From Metridium senile (Eukaryota; Cnidaria; Anthozoa; Actiniaria; Metridiidae): a stretch of 64,000 nucleotides of DNA. The stretch spans positions 12,074,605-12,138,604 of the forward strand of contig OX459103.1 of NCBI GenBank assembly GCA_949775045.1, in the 5' to 3' direction. Below, piece after piece: positions 33,912 to 45,224 of this stretch. Below the pieces are notes generated by a model. That model saw only the letters and a program-made list of their open reading frames with translations, made no database searches and had not been told where the DNA came from. A program made the position numbers and the translations under genes. Each line of letters starts with the position of its first letter. Position 1 is the stretch's first letter.

Positions 33912-34367
33912 CTTTCCAGTATAGTAGTAGGAATTATAATATTGATAGTTGAGTTTTGATGTCAGCGATGTAGAGCTGTTACTAGTAAAAACATCTCACA
34001 TAGCAACACTTCACTGCTCAAAAACATCCATCTGTCGATAAAAATATAACTCTTTTGTTTCTTGGTTCTTTTCTTTGAGATATATTACGCTTATGTCTTA
34101 AATTATGGCCGTTAACCGTCCAGATTTTAACTTATTTGTTCGATAACTCGCACTTCAGAATATTTTTAGTGATTTTGGAATTTTTCCGACATTTTGATTC
34201 CATGCTGGTACAACGAAGGTTTTGATTGGCTTATTACTTCCAATCATGAGTGACCTTTCATCAACCCAATAAAGATTTCCAAAATACATTTCGATTGGGT
34301 AAAATCAAATTGAGGTATATTTGGTTATTTTATCCAATCAGATTTACCGTTCTAGCCGTAGTTCAAG
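33912..34367. promoter_or_regulatory. shared divergent promoter region, five CCAAT boxes
   Basis: 456 bp separate the start codons of the four-TM gene (-) and DJ-1 (+). CCAAT or its inverse occurs at 34225-34229, 34240-34244, 34266-34270, 34294-34298 and 34334-34338. Clustered CCAAT (NF-Y-type) boxes are typical of bidirectional housekeeping promoters. No TATA box is placed convincingly. Confidence 0.55.
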
Positions 34368-37300
34368 ATGGCGGACATGAAGGGCTCAGCTCTTATTATT
34401 TTAGCTGATGGAGCAGAAGAAATAGAGGCGGTTGTAACGGCGGATGTACTGCGGCGTGGCAAGGTGATAACAGTCTATAATTTACACATTTCTTGTGGTA
34501 TATCAATGTTAGTTAACAGCCAACGCATTTACTTCCTGGACGTTGGTATAGTCGTACCTATTACTCGCGCACATTCTATTATCGTGCTTTTCGTAAAAAA
34601 TAATATATATATACATGTATCTTCTAAAAAAAAAAACTGCTTCAAAAATAATTAAAGCAATCAAGGCTGTGTATTCTGTTGCAACCAACTTTTTTGGTCC
34701 ACTTTTTCAATTAACTTTTACGCAGAATAGAAGATATATATCTTTATATAATTATTATGTTTTACGAAAAGCACGACAATAGGATGTGCGCGATAATAGG
34801 TACGTCTACCTTGTACAGCATACAGTGAAAATCTGTCTGCAAAACTGACCCAATATTCTCACTATTGTTTAGAGCCAACTTTGCATTTTTTTTATTTATT
34901 TTTTATTTGTTTGGCTGTTAATGAGTAATCTCTTTGCAAGTTCATCTACAACAAACATTACATCAGGAAACCCACTTAATTCCTCCGGGTATTTGACTTT
35001 TGAAAAACACTATAGATGAGATGCAAAAACCATCATTATTATTCAAATTATTATTATCTTAAACTTATCATTAAAATATGGTGAATGATCATAATGGTCA
35101 TATCTTTATTTAATTATCATACCAATATTGAGCACTAATTCTATTACTAGGTAAGGACAGTGATAGGTGGACTAGATGGAGCTGATCCCGTGCAGTGCAG
35201 TAGAGAGGTGGTCGTCAAACCAGACATGTCACTTGATGATGCTATTGAACAGGTACATGACAGCATCAATAGGCGATGTGCGTGAGTGCCATTTTCTTGT
35301 ACAAAGCATGATGGGAAACTTCTGCTATTTTATGTCCGCTAAAATAAACCCCAAATTCAGTTTTTTGTTCTGTTTTCTTTTTTAAAGTCATTGCAAGCAT
35401 TTTAGCAACAGCAACATTTGTAAATTACTTTAGCAGTCAAAAAATATTGCAAAGGCTCAGTTACCCATCATGCATTGTTCTAGAAAATGGAGCTCATTCA
35501 CATGACCTATTATAGCATTATTATCAATGGACAAAATGCCAACATGGCCACCACTTCATTACCATATATTTTTAAATTCCTATTTCAATTGACCACTACA
35601 TCAAAATTAGAATGACATCTACAAAGACAAAAAGTTTGAGACAAAAAAATATGTAATTCTTGAGGAGTTATGAGAATTTCTAAAACCATAACAACATACA
35701 TGTCACAGTACCAGGGCTCGAAATAGAAAACCAAATTGTCCTGCCACTACCAGTTAAAAAAAAAAACAGTGAAAGATGATTTCTAGTAAATTTTGACTTT
35801 AATTTTATTATCTATGTGGCAGTTCATAATTATTTTTGCCTGGCATTTGTCCATTGGCAGGCAGCTATTTTGATCCCTACAGTGCATACATCCACCTATA
35901 GTTGTCTAAAAGACCCAAATCACTCTATCCAATGAATACTTGTAGGGTCCATATGATGCTGTGGTGTTGCCTGGTGGGTTGGGTGGTGCTACCAATCTCT
36001 GTCAGGTAAGGGGGCTTTCATTTATTATAGTGCATGGGTGGGGAGGGAGGTCGGCAATATTGAGGGGGTCATGTTATTTTAGGGAGCTATATAGGGGGGT
36101 TGTTACCAATTGTATGCAGCTTTAGTAATAAACTGGACAAATATAGGTGGGGGTATGATATTTTTGTCAATCAGGAAGGGGGGGGGGGGGGGGGGGTTGG
36201 CTAAAATTTTGAAAAGACAACAGGTGATTTTACCGTCCCCTCCCCCCCTAAAAATTGTTTATAATTACTCGCATTGTGAGTAGATATTACTTTAATATTT
36301 GTATATAAATAGCATTCTGTAAATGTCACATTAATCTTGTAGGAATCATAGTATAATCACATACATGAATTGAATTATAACAGTGAGTTTTTGGAGAAAT
36401 GGTCTTCAGCCTGGGAATTAAGAGTGAGCTAACTATTTTTCATGTCATATTTATGATATAATTATAACTCACATCACCCTGGTGCAAGGTACATGGTGTA
36501 CAATCAATGGTACCATCACAACAATGGTTGAAAAACAAATGGCAATGTTGGTTTACTAAGTTTTGGCTTCACGAAAACATGCAAATGTATAAAATAATGT
36601 ATTGAAATGCATTTGGTGTATAAGTGAAATACAGATACATAAGAAAAATATCAAATGCCCTTGGCAGGATTTTTTCATTTCCCGCCATTGAAGGGTATAT
36701 GATATTTTTCTCATGTATCTGTATTAAATAATGTGTTCTGTTTGTGTTTTAGTCTTCTAAGGTGAAAGAGATCCTTACAGACCAGTACAGTAGAGGAGGC
36801 ATTGTGGCTGCTATTTGTGCTGGTTAGTAATAGTAATTATAATAGTAAAAACTTTATTTAAGTCTCAAATATTCTAGCATAACACAAGTGTTAATTTTTA
36901 AAAGCTATTTGGGGAGACCATGTTTAAAAGTCACTTAGGGTGGACCATTTGACTTTTGAAGGGGGGGGGGGGGGTTGGATGACTTCGTCCTTGCAGGAAT
37001 TTTTTTTTAGCCCACTGGCATGCGCCCGGAATTTATTTGATAAAAATGCAAAGATTTGAGTGGTGATTTTGGCTTGCAGGAAATTTTTTTATTCAAAATC
37101 TTCCCCCCCCCCCCCCCCCAAAAAAAGTTAAATGGTCTACCCCTTACTAGGTCGTTTTCATCTTTCCTTCAATAGACCTAATCGGCTAAAAGATTGCTAT
37201 GTACGTTTCCACCCAATTCAAATCTTTTGGGAATAAGATTCTTTTTCTTATGTATTTCAATGTCATGTGGAAAATATTTGGAACAAAAGTTTTTATTTCC

Positions 37301-38596
37301 AGTGGTTTTGAATTGGATGGAAACGTACATAGCAACACGTTAGCTGATTAGGTCTATTATGGGGAGACTCACAAATGAATATATTAATTATCTCCAGTGA
37401 AATATCAATTTTATTTTACATTCAAAATAAATTTAAAGGAAAGGGCAATTTTATGATATCTTTTATCATCTGAGTGAAGTATCTATTGAGTCCTTTGATG
37501 TGGCAAAGTGTGAATTGTTGCCAATCCACTTTCAGGTCCTACTGCATTTGTTACACATGGCATTGGAGCTGGAAGCACAGTGACATCACATCCATCCATG
37601 AAGAACAAGATGACAGGTCAGAAATACAGATGGTGATGACAGGGAGATGATTATGGTAGTGATGGTGATGATGATGATGACCACATGGCAATGATAATGA
37701 TATGTATGATGATGATGATAATATTAATGATGGTGATGATGATGATGAGCATGGCAATGATAATGATATGTATGATGATGATGATAATAGCAATGATGGT
37801 GATGATGATGATGAGCATGGCAATGATAATGATATGTATAATAATGATGATGATGAGCATGGCAATGATAATGATATGTATGATGATGATGATAATAGTA
37901 CTTTAATAATAATGATATAATAATACTGACACAATGATAATAAGTATATCACAATGCTGATATGTTGATAAATTGCAATGATAATGATATGTATGATGAT
38001 AATGATAGCAATGATGATGACGGTAATGATAATAGTACTTTAATAATGATGATAATAATACTGACACAATGATAATAAATTAATACACCATGTTGTTGAT
38101 AAATGTTGATAAATTTGTGATGATGATAATGTATTTCCTGGTATGATGAGACTTGAATCAGATAATAATGAAATTATAATAATTGTGATGATAGTGATGA
38201 TATATATTAATGGGATATTAAAAAACCACTGGTGACGTATCAAACCCTGGCTTTGACCACCCTCAGTTACTGGCTCATACTAATACACACTAACTACTAA
38301 TTTGCTCATGATTGTATAAGCCACCAGCAAAAAAATAAATATAAAGCACATTGAGATGTATATGAAATGCGCTATATATGCATTACATTGCTGTCATTAC
38401 ATTACGTCACATCACATTACGTCACTGTTTTTTTATAGGGTTCAACTATTCAGAGGAGCGTGTTGTCAGGGACAAGAACATGATCACTAGCAGAGGCCCA
38501 GGGACATCATTTGAGTTTGGTATTGAGTTGGTGCGTGCTATCAGAGGTGATGATGGAGAAGCTGATAAACTTGCTGCACCGATGCTTCTCAAGTAA
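34368..38596 (+). CDS. PARK7: DJ-1/PARK7 protein deglycase-type chaperone
   Basis: Six exons: 34368-34463, 35151-35252, 35946-36005, 36753-36822, 37536-37616 and 38439-38596. They give 188 residues, close to human DJ-1 (189). DJ-1 is a dimeric ThiJ/PfpI-superfamily protein acting in oxidative-stress sensing, and glyoxalase/deglycase activity is reported. The acidic residue AEEIE follows ALIILADG. The nucleophile Cys sits in AAICAG (exon 4), with GG of LPGGLGG before it. The His partner is in TSHPS (exon 5). DPVQCSRE keeps the dimer-interface Cys (human Cys53). The TSRGPGTSFEF signature is in exon 6. No signal peptide, so cytosolic or nuclear. Intron 1 carries a hairpin repeat (34543-34812) and intron 5 a GAT microsatellite. 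Start chosen at CAAGATGG, the first ATG. Divergent with the four-TM gene. Confidence 0.97.
34543..34812. repeat. hairpin element in DJ-1 intron 1
   Basis: Arms share CGTACCTATTA, CGCGCACAT.CTATT and TCGTGCTTTTCGTAAAA in opposite orientation, with an AT-rich centre. About 270 bp, non-coding. Confidence 0.8.
35527..35695 (+). repeat. dispersed repeat, copy 2
   Basis: Partner of 11873-12045. AATGCCAACATGGC, CACCACTTCATTA and TTGACCACTACATCAAAATTA are shared. In DJ-1 intron 2. Confidence 0.7.
36030..36245. repeat. dispersed G-rich repeat, copy A
   Basis: Reads GGTCGGCAATATTGAGGGGG, then TATATAGGGGGGTTGTTACC and TAAACTGGACAAATATAGG, and ends in a G run with GACAACAGGTGATTTT. The inverse of this order is found at 52020-52250. 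In DJ-1 intron 3. Confidence 0.65.
36600..36727. repeat. SINE 3'-end sequence as an inverted pair
   Basis: GTGAAATACAGATACATAAGAAAAATATCA-type sequence followed, inverted, by GATATTTTTCTCATGTATCTG. Both halves match the tail of the SINE-like element at 31860-32015. Confidence 0.65.
37171..37358. mobile_element. MITE with AATAGACCTAATC termini
   Basis: Inverted arms share AATAGACCTAATC, GCTATGTACGTTTCCA and CCAATTCAAA; the centre is AT-rich. 188 bp, in DJ-1 intron 4. A degraded relative lies at 13480-13610. Confidence 0.82.
37634..38220. repeat. GATGAT/GATAAT microsatellite
   Basis: Compound trinucleotide array with ATGGCAATGATAATGATATG units in DJ-1 intron 5. Open frames on both strands are artefacts. 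Confidence 0.93.
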
Positions 38597-39172
38597 AAGA
38601 CTAGTGTGACCTCCCCTCCCCCCCTCTCTAATTTACATCCCTTATAGGTAACTAGTGTTTGATGATCTTCAAAAGATAGACAGTACTGCTTGCTTATACC
38701 CATCGTCTCCTGTGCATACATGTCAACTCTCAAGATTTTGAACAATCTACTGGTTAAAAGCATGAAACCTTAACGTCCTCAACCAGGTTAACCTTAACCG
38801 TGAACACTTTGAGGTTTTTTTTGTTACTTTTTTTTTAACCCACATGTAATAGACAAGAAATAACATATAATATTATGAACACTTAGTGTATTTGAACTCA
38901 CTGCTTTATTTTTAGAGGTTTTGAAGCAGTAGAAGGTTTAGAAAATAATAACATGAAAAAGTCAAGTGTTTGCGGTTCAAGTATCCTCACTGTAAAATAA
39001 ATCCTCTCTTTTGGGTGGTTTGTTGGTTTTCAAGTTAAAGCAAAATAATGATGGGAATTGCATACTACATTTTTCAACCTTATGTCACGGACTGGTCACT
39101 ACTTATTCACCAGATTAGAAACTATGAGAATGCCATGGATGCCTGTGGGACAATTGTCTTTTAGAAGACATT

Positions 39173-39178
39173 AATAAA
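39173..39178 (+). terminator. candidate polyadenylation signal of DJ-1
   Basis: AATAAA 577 bp after the DJ-1 stop codon. An earlier AATAAA at 38996-39001 is an alternative. Confidence 0.4.
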
Positions 39179-39577
39179 AACATAAAGGACAAATAGTTTT
39201 GTTCCTGTGTTATTTTGTTATATTATACATCATGAGCAAAATGCTTAATAAAAGTAAAAATTAATGTTGTTGGTATGTGATGTCATGGTTTATCTCTCTA
39301 CAAGATTACACTGATTCCATAAGTTGATTCCCAGTTCTCTCTCAGTTTAGTAAGTAAGAAACGAATAAGAAAAGAAAGAGTTCGGAGTAGTTTATACCCC
39401 GTTATAGCATCAGCTAGGGAGGGGAGGGTTTGGTCTAAGAATATCGTGATAGTGAGGGTCAGAAAATCAACTAACGGTACATCAGATGTAAAAGACCAAG
39501 CCTAGAGGGTTAGTCTTGACCGAGAATAGAAAACGATATTTCTAAGTTCATCAAAACGATATTCAAAACAATTAACC

Positions 39578-39715
39578 TTAGCCTGTGTACAGACGTCCCA
39601 CCCCTCCCTCTCCTAGGGGTGTACATTAGCCTGTGTACAGACGTCCCATCCCTCCCTCTCCTAGGGGGGGGGGGGGGGGGGGGGGGAGGGGTGGAAACGT
39701 CTGTACACAGGCTAA
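39578..39715. mobile_element. MITE with TTAGCCTGTGTACAGACGT ends
   Basis: Left TTAGCCTGTGTACAGACGT, right its inverse with one change, flanked by the 7-bp direct repeat ATTAACC (39571-39577 and 39716-39722). The left 48 bp is tandemly duplicated inside the element, and a run of about 20 G precedes the right end. Confidence 0.8.
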
Positions 39716-39722
39716 ATTAACC

Positions 39723-40454
39723 TTTGAGTTACTCTGTGTTGTGAGAGTCCGCTTTGAAACTACGTGTCCAGGAACATAATCCGATTACCGAGAGTTATGT
39801 AAGATGTTACGTTTTACATATTTATTTTTTGTTAGTGAACTTTGTACAGTTTGTACAAGTGATCTTCAGATTGAACGTGAACAATGAAATAAGACTAACC
39901 CACTAACCCTCGTCATCATACAGGGACGGGGTAGTCTTGAAAGAGAAACGTATTCCGATGTTGTAGCCGGGGGGGGGGGGGCCTAATTTGCTTAAATTGC
40001 CTTACCTAGGGTATACAATTTCCCCCTTGAGTCTTGGATAGGGTCTACTTTTTACCAATTTGTCTTGAAATAGGGTACATATTTTTAGGATTCTGCTGTC
40101 TTAAATAGGATCAGGGTTTAGAGGTACCAGCGGAACGTCCCCGTCAGAAACTGGGTCAGGTACCCCCCCCCCCCTCCCCCTGGGTGTTGTAGTTAGAAGA
40201 CCGTTCTAAAAGTATGTTCTTGTCCAGGCATGTACGGTAATCTGATTATTGAAAGTTATGTAAGAATATTTGTTGTGGACTTTGTACATCATATGACTGG
40301 AATTTCTACATGTCCAGGAATGTAATCCAATCAGTACAGAAAATTATCTATAACAAGAATGCTACATAAAATTAGAATTTTGACGCCTGTTCATGGAGGA
40401 GGAAGAAAATAAGGTATGTTTTACTTAATTTGATAAATCAGAATTTTAACAAAT
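39723..40454. other. no gene recognised; G- and C-run repeats
   Basis: Two related blocks mention CGTGTCCAGGAACATAATCC and CATGTCCAGGAATGTAATCC, so a diverged dispersed repeat is present. Runs of G near 39970 and of C near 40160. Confidence 0.4.
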
Positions 40455-42671
40455 CCCGTACAAAACTCGCAAGCCTGTTACAGACATGTTTTTCATCTTT
40501 AACATACCTGCCGTTCAGCTTAAATAGTCCTTAAATTTGATAAGATGGCAGGCCTGCCATTCACCTGAATTTCGTAGGGAGTTCGCCTGTTTTATACAGG
40601 TGAAGTAAAGACCTGATGTAGGTCAAGCCGTAAGCCGAAGAAAAGACCAATTTACATACCTGTAACAGACCTTTCAGACCTGTTCCAAGCCTTATACGTA
40701 TCACATATCGGCGCATTATAATTCGCGATATACGTGCATATCACACTACAAATTGGAGAATGTTTTCTAATTTTAAAATAGAATACAAAGAAACATGAAT
40801 TATCAGAGTACAGAGAATAATTTATTGTATACTAGTAACAATACATGTAACAGGCGTCGATCGATGTCAAATATTTGATACATCTTAATTTGCTTTATGT
40901 TATTACGACAATGAGTAAAAAGTCATTTTATGCAGCCCAATGGCGCTGAAAACTCAACTAACTGAGAACAAATCTGATTACAAGTTCAAGTATAAATTAT
41001 AACAACTTTACACATAGAAATATTACATACCAAGGGGTAGAATATAAACATAAATACAGAGCAGCGTCGGATTTGTTTGTTAGTATCAATTTGGTCAGTG
41101 CTTTTTCCACTAGAGTGCTGCCGCATTAACATACCCTAAAAATAGAGAATTATCGCTTCCAGGCACAAGTTGAACCAAACCAGCCTGGTGAAAACAATAA
41201 AATAAAAGCCATGAATATATAAGGTCACACTGATGAAATTGGTAGCTAAATTATAATACACTAAAAAAGCGTGTTACGTTCGTACTAACTAGAACTAAAT
41301 AGCACTAACTAAACAATAGAAAACAATAACATTTATTAGAGTCCCGCAAAAATTGTTTGTGTTAAAATTAACCACACAAAATTTACTAGTAATACCCTGC
41401 TATATAAGTTGATGTGAGTTCACTACATAATTATCTTGTCCGTGTTGTCTAACTCTCGGCGTTTGAGCTCACTTCGGCTAAATCAATTTCATTTTCCTGC
41501 TGTCATAGAAGAGCACGTAAATCAAAATAATTGCAGTCGCTACAGATCTCCATCCCGAAAAACAAATACATCTGAGAATCGGTTCCCACACACGTTTGAC
41601 AGTTCAATCATGCTAATTAGTGAACGTCTGGAAATCAACAAAAAATGGCGCGCCGTTACTTAATGGATCGACTTTTTACGGGTTGGGAATGGGAGGGGTA
41701 CTGCATGGTTATTTTTTCAACGGGTATTAGGCCCTTGGATGTAAATGTGTAACAGGATTTCAAATATTCAACGCTTCGACTAAATGCACTCTACTGACAA
41801 CTTAGCAAGCTGATGCAATTTATTTAATACTTACATCTTTTTAGCCAGATGAAATACTGCAGAAGATGCTATTGGTTTCTTTCAAATTGAAATTGACCGT
41901 TGCAATTTCCCCCTCCTTTCTGTGTTGCTTTGTCTCTATCCAAAAACGTATTGTGTAGAGCTTATTTTGTTTTGCAGTCTTAGGCTGTTTAGTCGAACCT
42001 TCGGTTAACGACAATAGTGATGAAACAATCTCTTGGGACATGATTTCAAACGAAGACTCAAGAATACTCTCCAACGACACTGCAGTATGATACCAATCTC
42101 GAGCGCCAAAAACTCAAACTTGATAGTTTGAACTCTAGCAACCAATCACGACTTAGCTCAGTGATATTGATTCACTTGGTATATATATCAAGTAACAATA
42201 ATGAGTGATTATCCCACGTAAAATTATAGAGAATTTTATTCATGTAGCTTGACGAACATATCTATATTTAGTTTATATACTAATAGGCTTGCACACAATT
42301 TTTTTTTAATTTGTTGAGTCAAACTACAGATGCGTGATACAGCATGCGATCCGGTGTTTTGTTGAATGATAAGTGAGTGACCTTGAAATGTCACACATAC
42401 ACACGAAAGTTGGTGTGAGGAATTGCGTCAGTGATTGAGTACTGTTTGTTTTAATTTTTGTAAAGTAACATTAAAATTGTAGAACTTATCACCATAGTGT
42501 ATACAATTTTGATTAACGTTCAACGATGGATCGTAATGAAAAGAAGAGGTTATTCAGTAACACTGAGATGACATATAAATTTGTAACATTATACAAAAAA
42601 AATAATTCGTCTGTCATTAAGAAGGCAATCGTGACCATGCCGTAATTTCATTCCATTAGGCCTTGACAAAC

Positions 42672-44626
42672 GGGTGTCGGGAAAACACGGATACGGACCG
42701 TCCGTCGGCGGACCAACGGACCAACGGACCGGCGGACCGACGGACCGACGGACCGGTCCGTCGACGGACCATTTGGGAAAACGCGGACCAAAAAAAAATA
42801 AAAATAAAAAATAAAAAAAAATAAAGATACAAAAAACAAATAAAAATGAAAAAGTAGATAAAACGGTAAAAAAAAACTTCCAAATATTTATAAAATGTTT
42901 CTTTACCCGAAAAAAATCAATAATTCAGAAGATTAACCTATTAGTGAGTGTCCCACTGTGTTTCTCGATGCGACTCGAAGAATCGGGATACTTGAATTAT
43001 ACTGAGAGACTTTTTCTGAGATTTTTTTCACTTAAACTGCAACAATCGAAACAACAAGCTAGTTCACAAGCTGCCTGCAAACAGAGTACGAATCATCTTG
43101 TGATGTCGAATGTGTATAATGTCAGTCATCACTTGATAAGACACGCACGTCCCTCTCTCAGTACATAAGGGTGTCGGGAAAACATGGATACGGACCGTCC
43201 GTCGGCGGACCAACGGACCAACGGACCGGCGGACCGGCGGACCGACGGACCGGTCCGTCGACGGACCATTTGGGAAAACGCGGACCAAAAAAAAAATAAA
43301 TAAAATTATAAATAAAAAAAATAAAGATACAAAAAAATAAAGATACAAAAAAATAAAGATACAAAAAAAAAATAAAAAAAATAAAAATGAAAAAGTAGAT
43401 AAAACGGTAAAAAAAAACTTCAAAATATTTATAAAATGTTTCTTTACCCGAAAAAAATCAATAATTCAGAAGAATTAACCTATTAGCTATAGTGAGTGTC
43501 CCACTGTGTTTCTCGATGCGACTCGAGGAATCGGGTTACTTGAATTATACTGAGAGACTTTTTCTGAGATTTTTTTCTCTTAAACTGCAACAATCGAAAC
43601 GACAAGCTAGTTCACAAGCTGCCTGCAAACAGAGTACGAATCATCTTGTGATGTCGAATGTGTATAATGTCAGTCATCACTTGATAAGACACGCACGTCC
43701 CTCTCTCAGTACATAAGCCTTAAAATAAGAATATTGATCGATTGAATATTGATTACTCAACGAATTTGATAACACATTCAAGATGCTGAGATCAATGGAT
43801 TTTAACAAGCGATCATTATAGTAGCCCATTTATTGCCCAAAGTGAAGCTGGCCTGAGATTTCATGGTGGGAGGTCAACAAGGTCAGTTTATAAAAGCTTT
43901 TGATGACACAACTGATAAATGCAAAACAGATATGTCGTTATTAATACTTGAGTTCAATTTATTAAATCCATTTAGGGATGATAATCCAAACTAACAGCCT
44001 TTACTTCAGTTTAACGCATTTATCCCTATCCAAATCGCAGCGTCAGATTCACGGGCTGTATTATGTTATAATAACTTTTATAATAACATATCAGAGAATA
44101 ATTCTAGATTTATGTACTGAGAGAGGGACGTGCGTGTCTTATCAAGTGATGACTGACATTATACACATTCGACATCACAAGATGATTCGTACTCTGTTTG
44201 CAGGCAACTTGTGAACTAGCTTGTCGTTTTGATTGTTGCAGTTTAAGAGAAAAAAATCTCAGAAAAAGTCTCTCAGTATAATTCAAGTATCCCGATTCCT
44301 CGAGTTGCATCGAGAAACACAGTGGGACACTCACTAATAGGTTAATTCTTCTGAATTATTGATTTTTTTCGGGTAAAGAAACATTTTATAAATATTTGGA
44401 AGTTTTTTTTACCGTTTTATCTACTTTTTCATTTTCATTTTTTTTATTTTTTTTTTTGTATCTTTATTTTTTTATTTTTTATTTATTTATTTATTTATTT
44501 ATTTTTTTTTTTTTTGGTCCGCGTTTTCCCAAATGGTCCGTCGACGGACCGGTCCGTCGGTCCGCCGGTCCGTTTGTCCGTTGGTCCGCCGACGGACGGT
44601 CCGTATCCGTGTTTTCCCGACACCCC
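42672..44626. mobile_element. long-TIR element with duplicated left arm
   Basis: About 500 bp starting GGGTGTCGGGAAAACAYGGA occurs at 42672-43167, again in direct order at 43168-43717, and inverted at 44109-44626. Each arm has a GGACCGNCGGACC-rich block, an A-rich stretch, then TTTACCCGAAAAAAATCAAT through CTCTCTCAGTACATAAG. Only about 390 bp lie between the facing arms. Flanks give TTGACAAAC (42663-42671) and TGGACAAAC (44627-44635), an imperfect 9-bp duplication, which with long TIRs recalls Mutator-like elements. No transposase; the 74-78 codon frames are copies of arm sequence. Confidence 0.75.
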
Positions 44627-44820
44627 TGGACAAACACGCATCCACTATTTTATCTGATTGAGACTCATGCAACCCAAGCAGTAAAGAAATGACGATTTGG
44701 ACTCTGAATAAAATCGTAAGTTTGAGTAAACTACAAATGGAATAAAAGCCAGATTGAACTTCGTCGTCGGCGAATAAACACGAACACGAATTTCGGTCTG
44801 TCTCGCATGTGCTAGTATAA

Positions 44821-44936
44821 ATGTGGTCAGCGGAAGAAAAAAACGGCGGAATTCGCGTTTGTAATATCGGTAAAAAATCAACAAGAATAATATTTTGCCG
44901 TGTTCCCTTGGTTCAAGAGCCAATATGGCAATACAA
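44821..44936 (+). CDS. possible first coding exon inside the outer TIR element
   Basis: An ATG opens 38 codons (MWSAEEKNGGIRVCNIG, then IIFCRVPLVQEPIWQY) and ends at a donor ATACAA|GTATGT, phase 2. Composition looks protein-like but no downstream exon was found. It could be a captured host exon or chance. Confidence 0.2.
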
Positions 44937-45224
44937 GTATGTTACAAACCTTTCTCAGACCAACAACAAGGTCAACAACAGACCTAATTATAGAATATTT
45001 TCAACAATCTTAGCTTCGATATTGAAGACCTTTTTCATGTCTGTTACAGGTTAAAGAAAAGGTCAATTGCAGACATCGAAAAACGATTTTTTAAGTTGGC
45101 CTTACACAGGTGAACGGCAGGCTTGCAGACATATCGTTTTGGCCCTCTAGGGCTGCAGTACGACTGTAAATACATAATTCAGACCTGTAACATGTCTGTA
45201 ACAAGTCTGGGGTTTTTGTACGGG

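Larger units (their letters stand above)
40455..45224. mobile_element. outer inverted-terminal-repeat element, CCCGTACAAAA ends
   Basis: Left end CCCGTACAAAAC and right end the inverse of CCCGTACAAAAACC. Inside both ends come TTGTTACAGACATGTT-type sequence, then CCTGCCGTTCA(CCTG) in matching order. Subterminal GACCTGTAACAG words repeat on both sides. No target duplication beyond AT is obvious. It encloses the element at 42672-44626 and a possible exon at 44821. Confidence 0.55.

Noticed and set aside
37551..37952. Long Ser/Ile-rich and Met/Asp-rich frames
   Set aside because: Shadows of the GATGAT array in DJ-1 intron 5.
41103..41180. Minus-strand reading ending LGYVNAAAL then stop, after CACCAG
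   Set aside because: Looks exon-like but too short and isolated to support.
41841..42080. 79-codon minus-strand frame inside the outer transposon
   Set aside because: Reasonable composition but only a late internal Met, no clear acceptor and no partner exons.
42944..44334. Three near-identical 74-78 codon frames
   Set aside because: They are the same frame in the three copies of a transposon arm, not a gene family.
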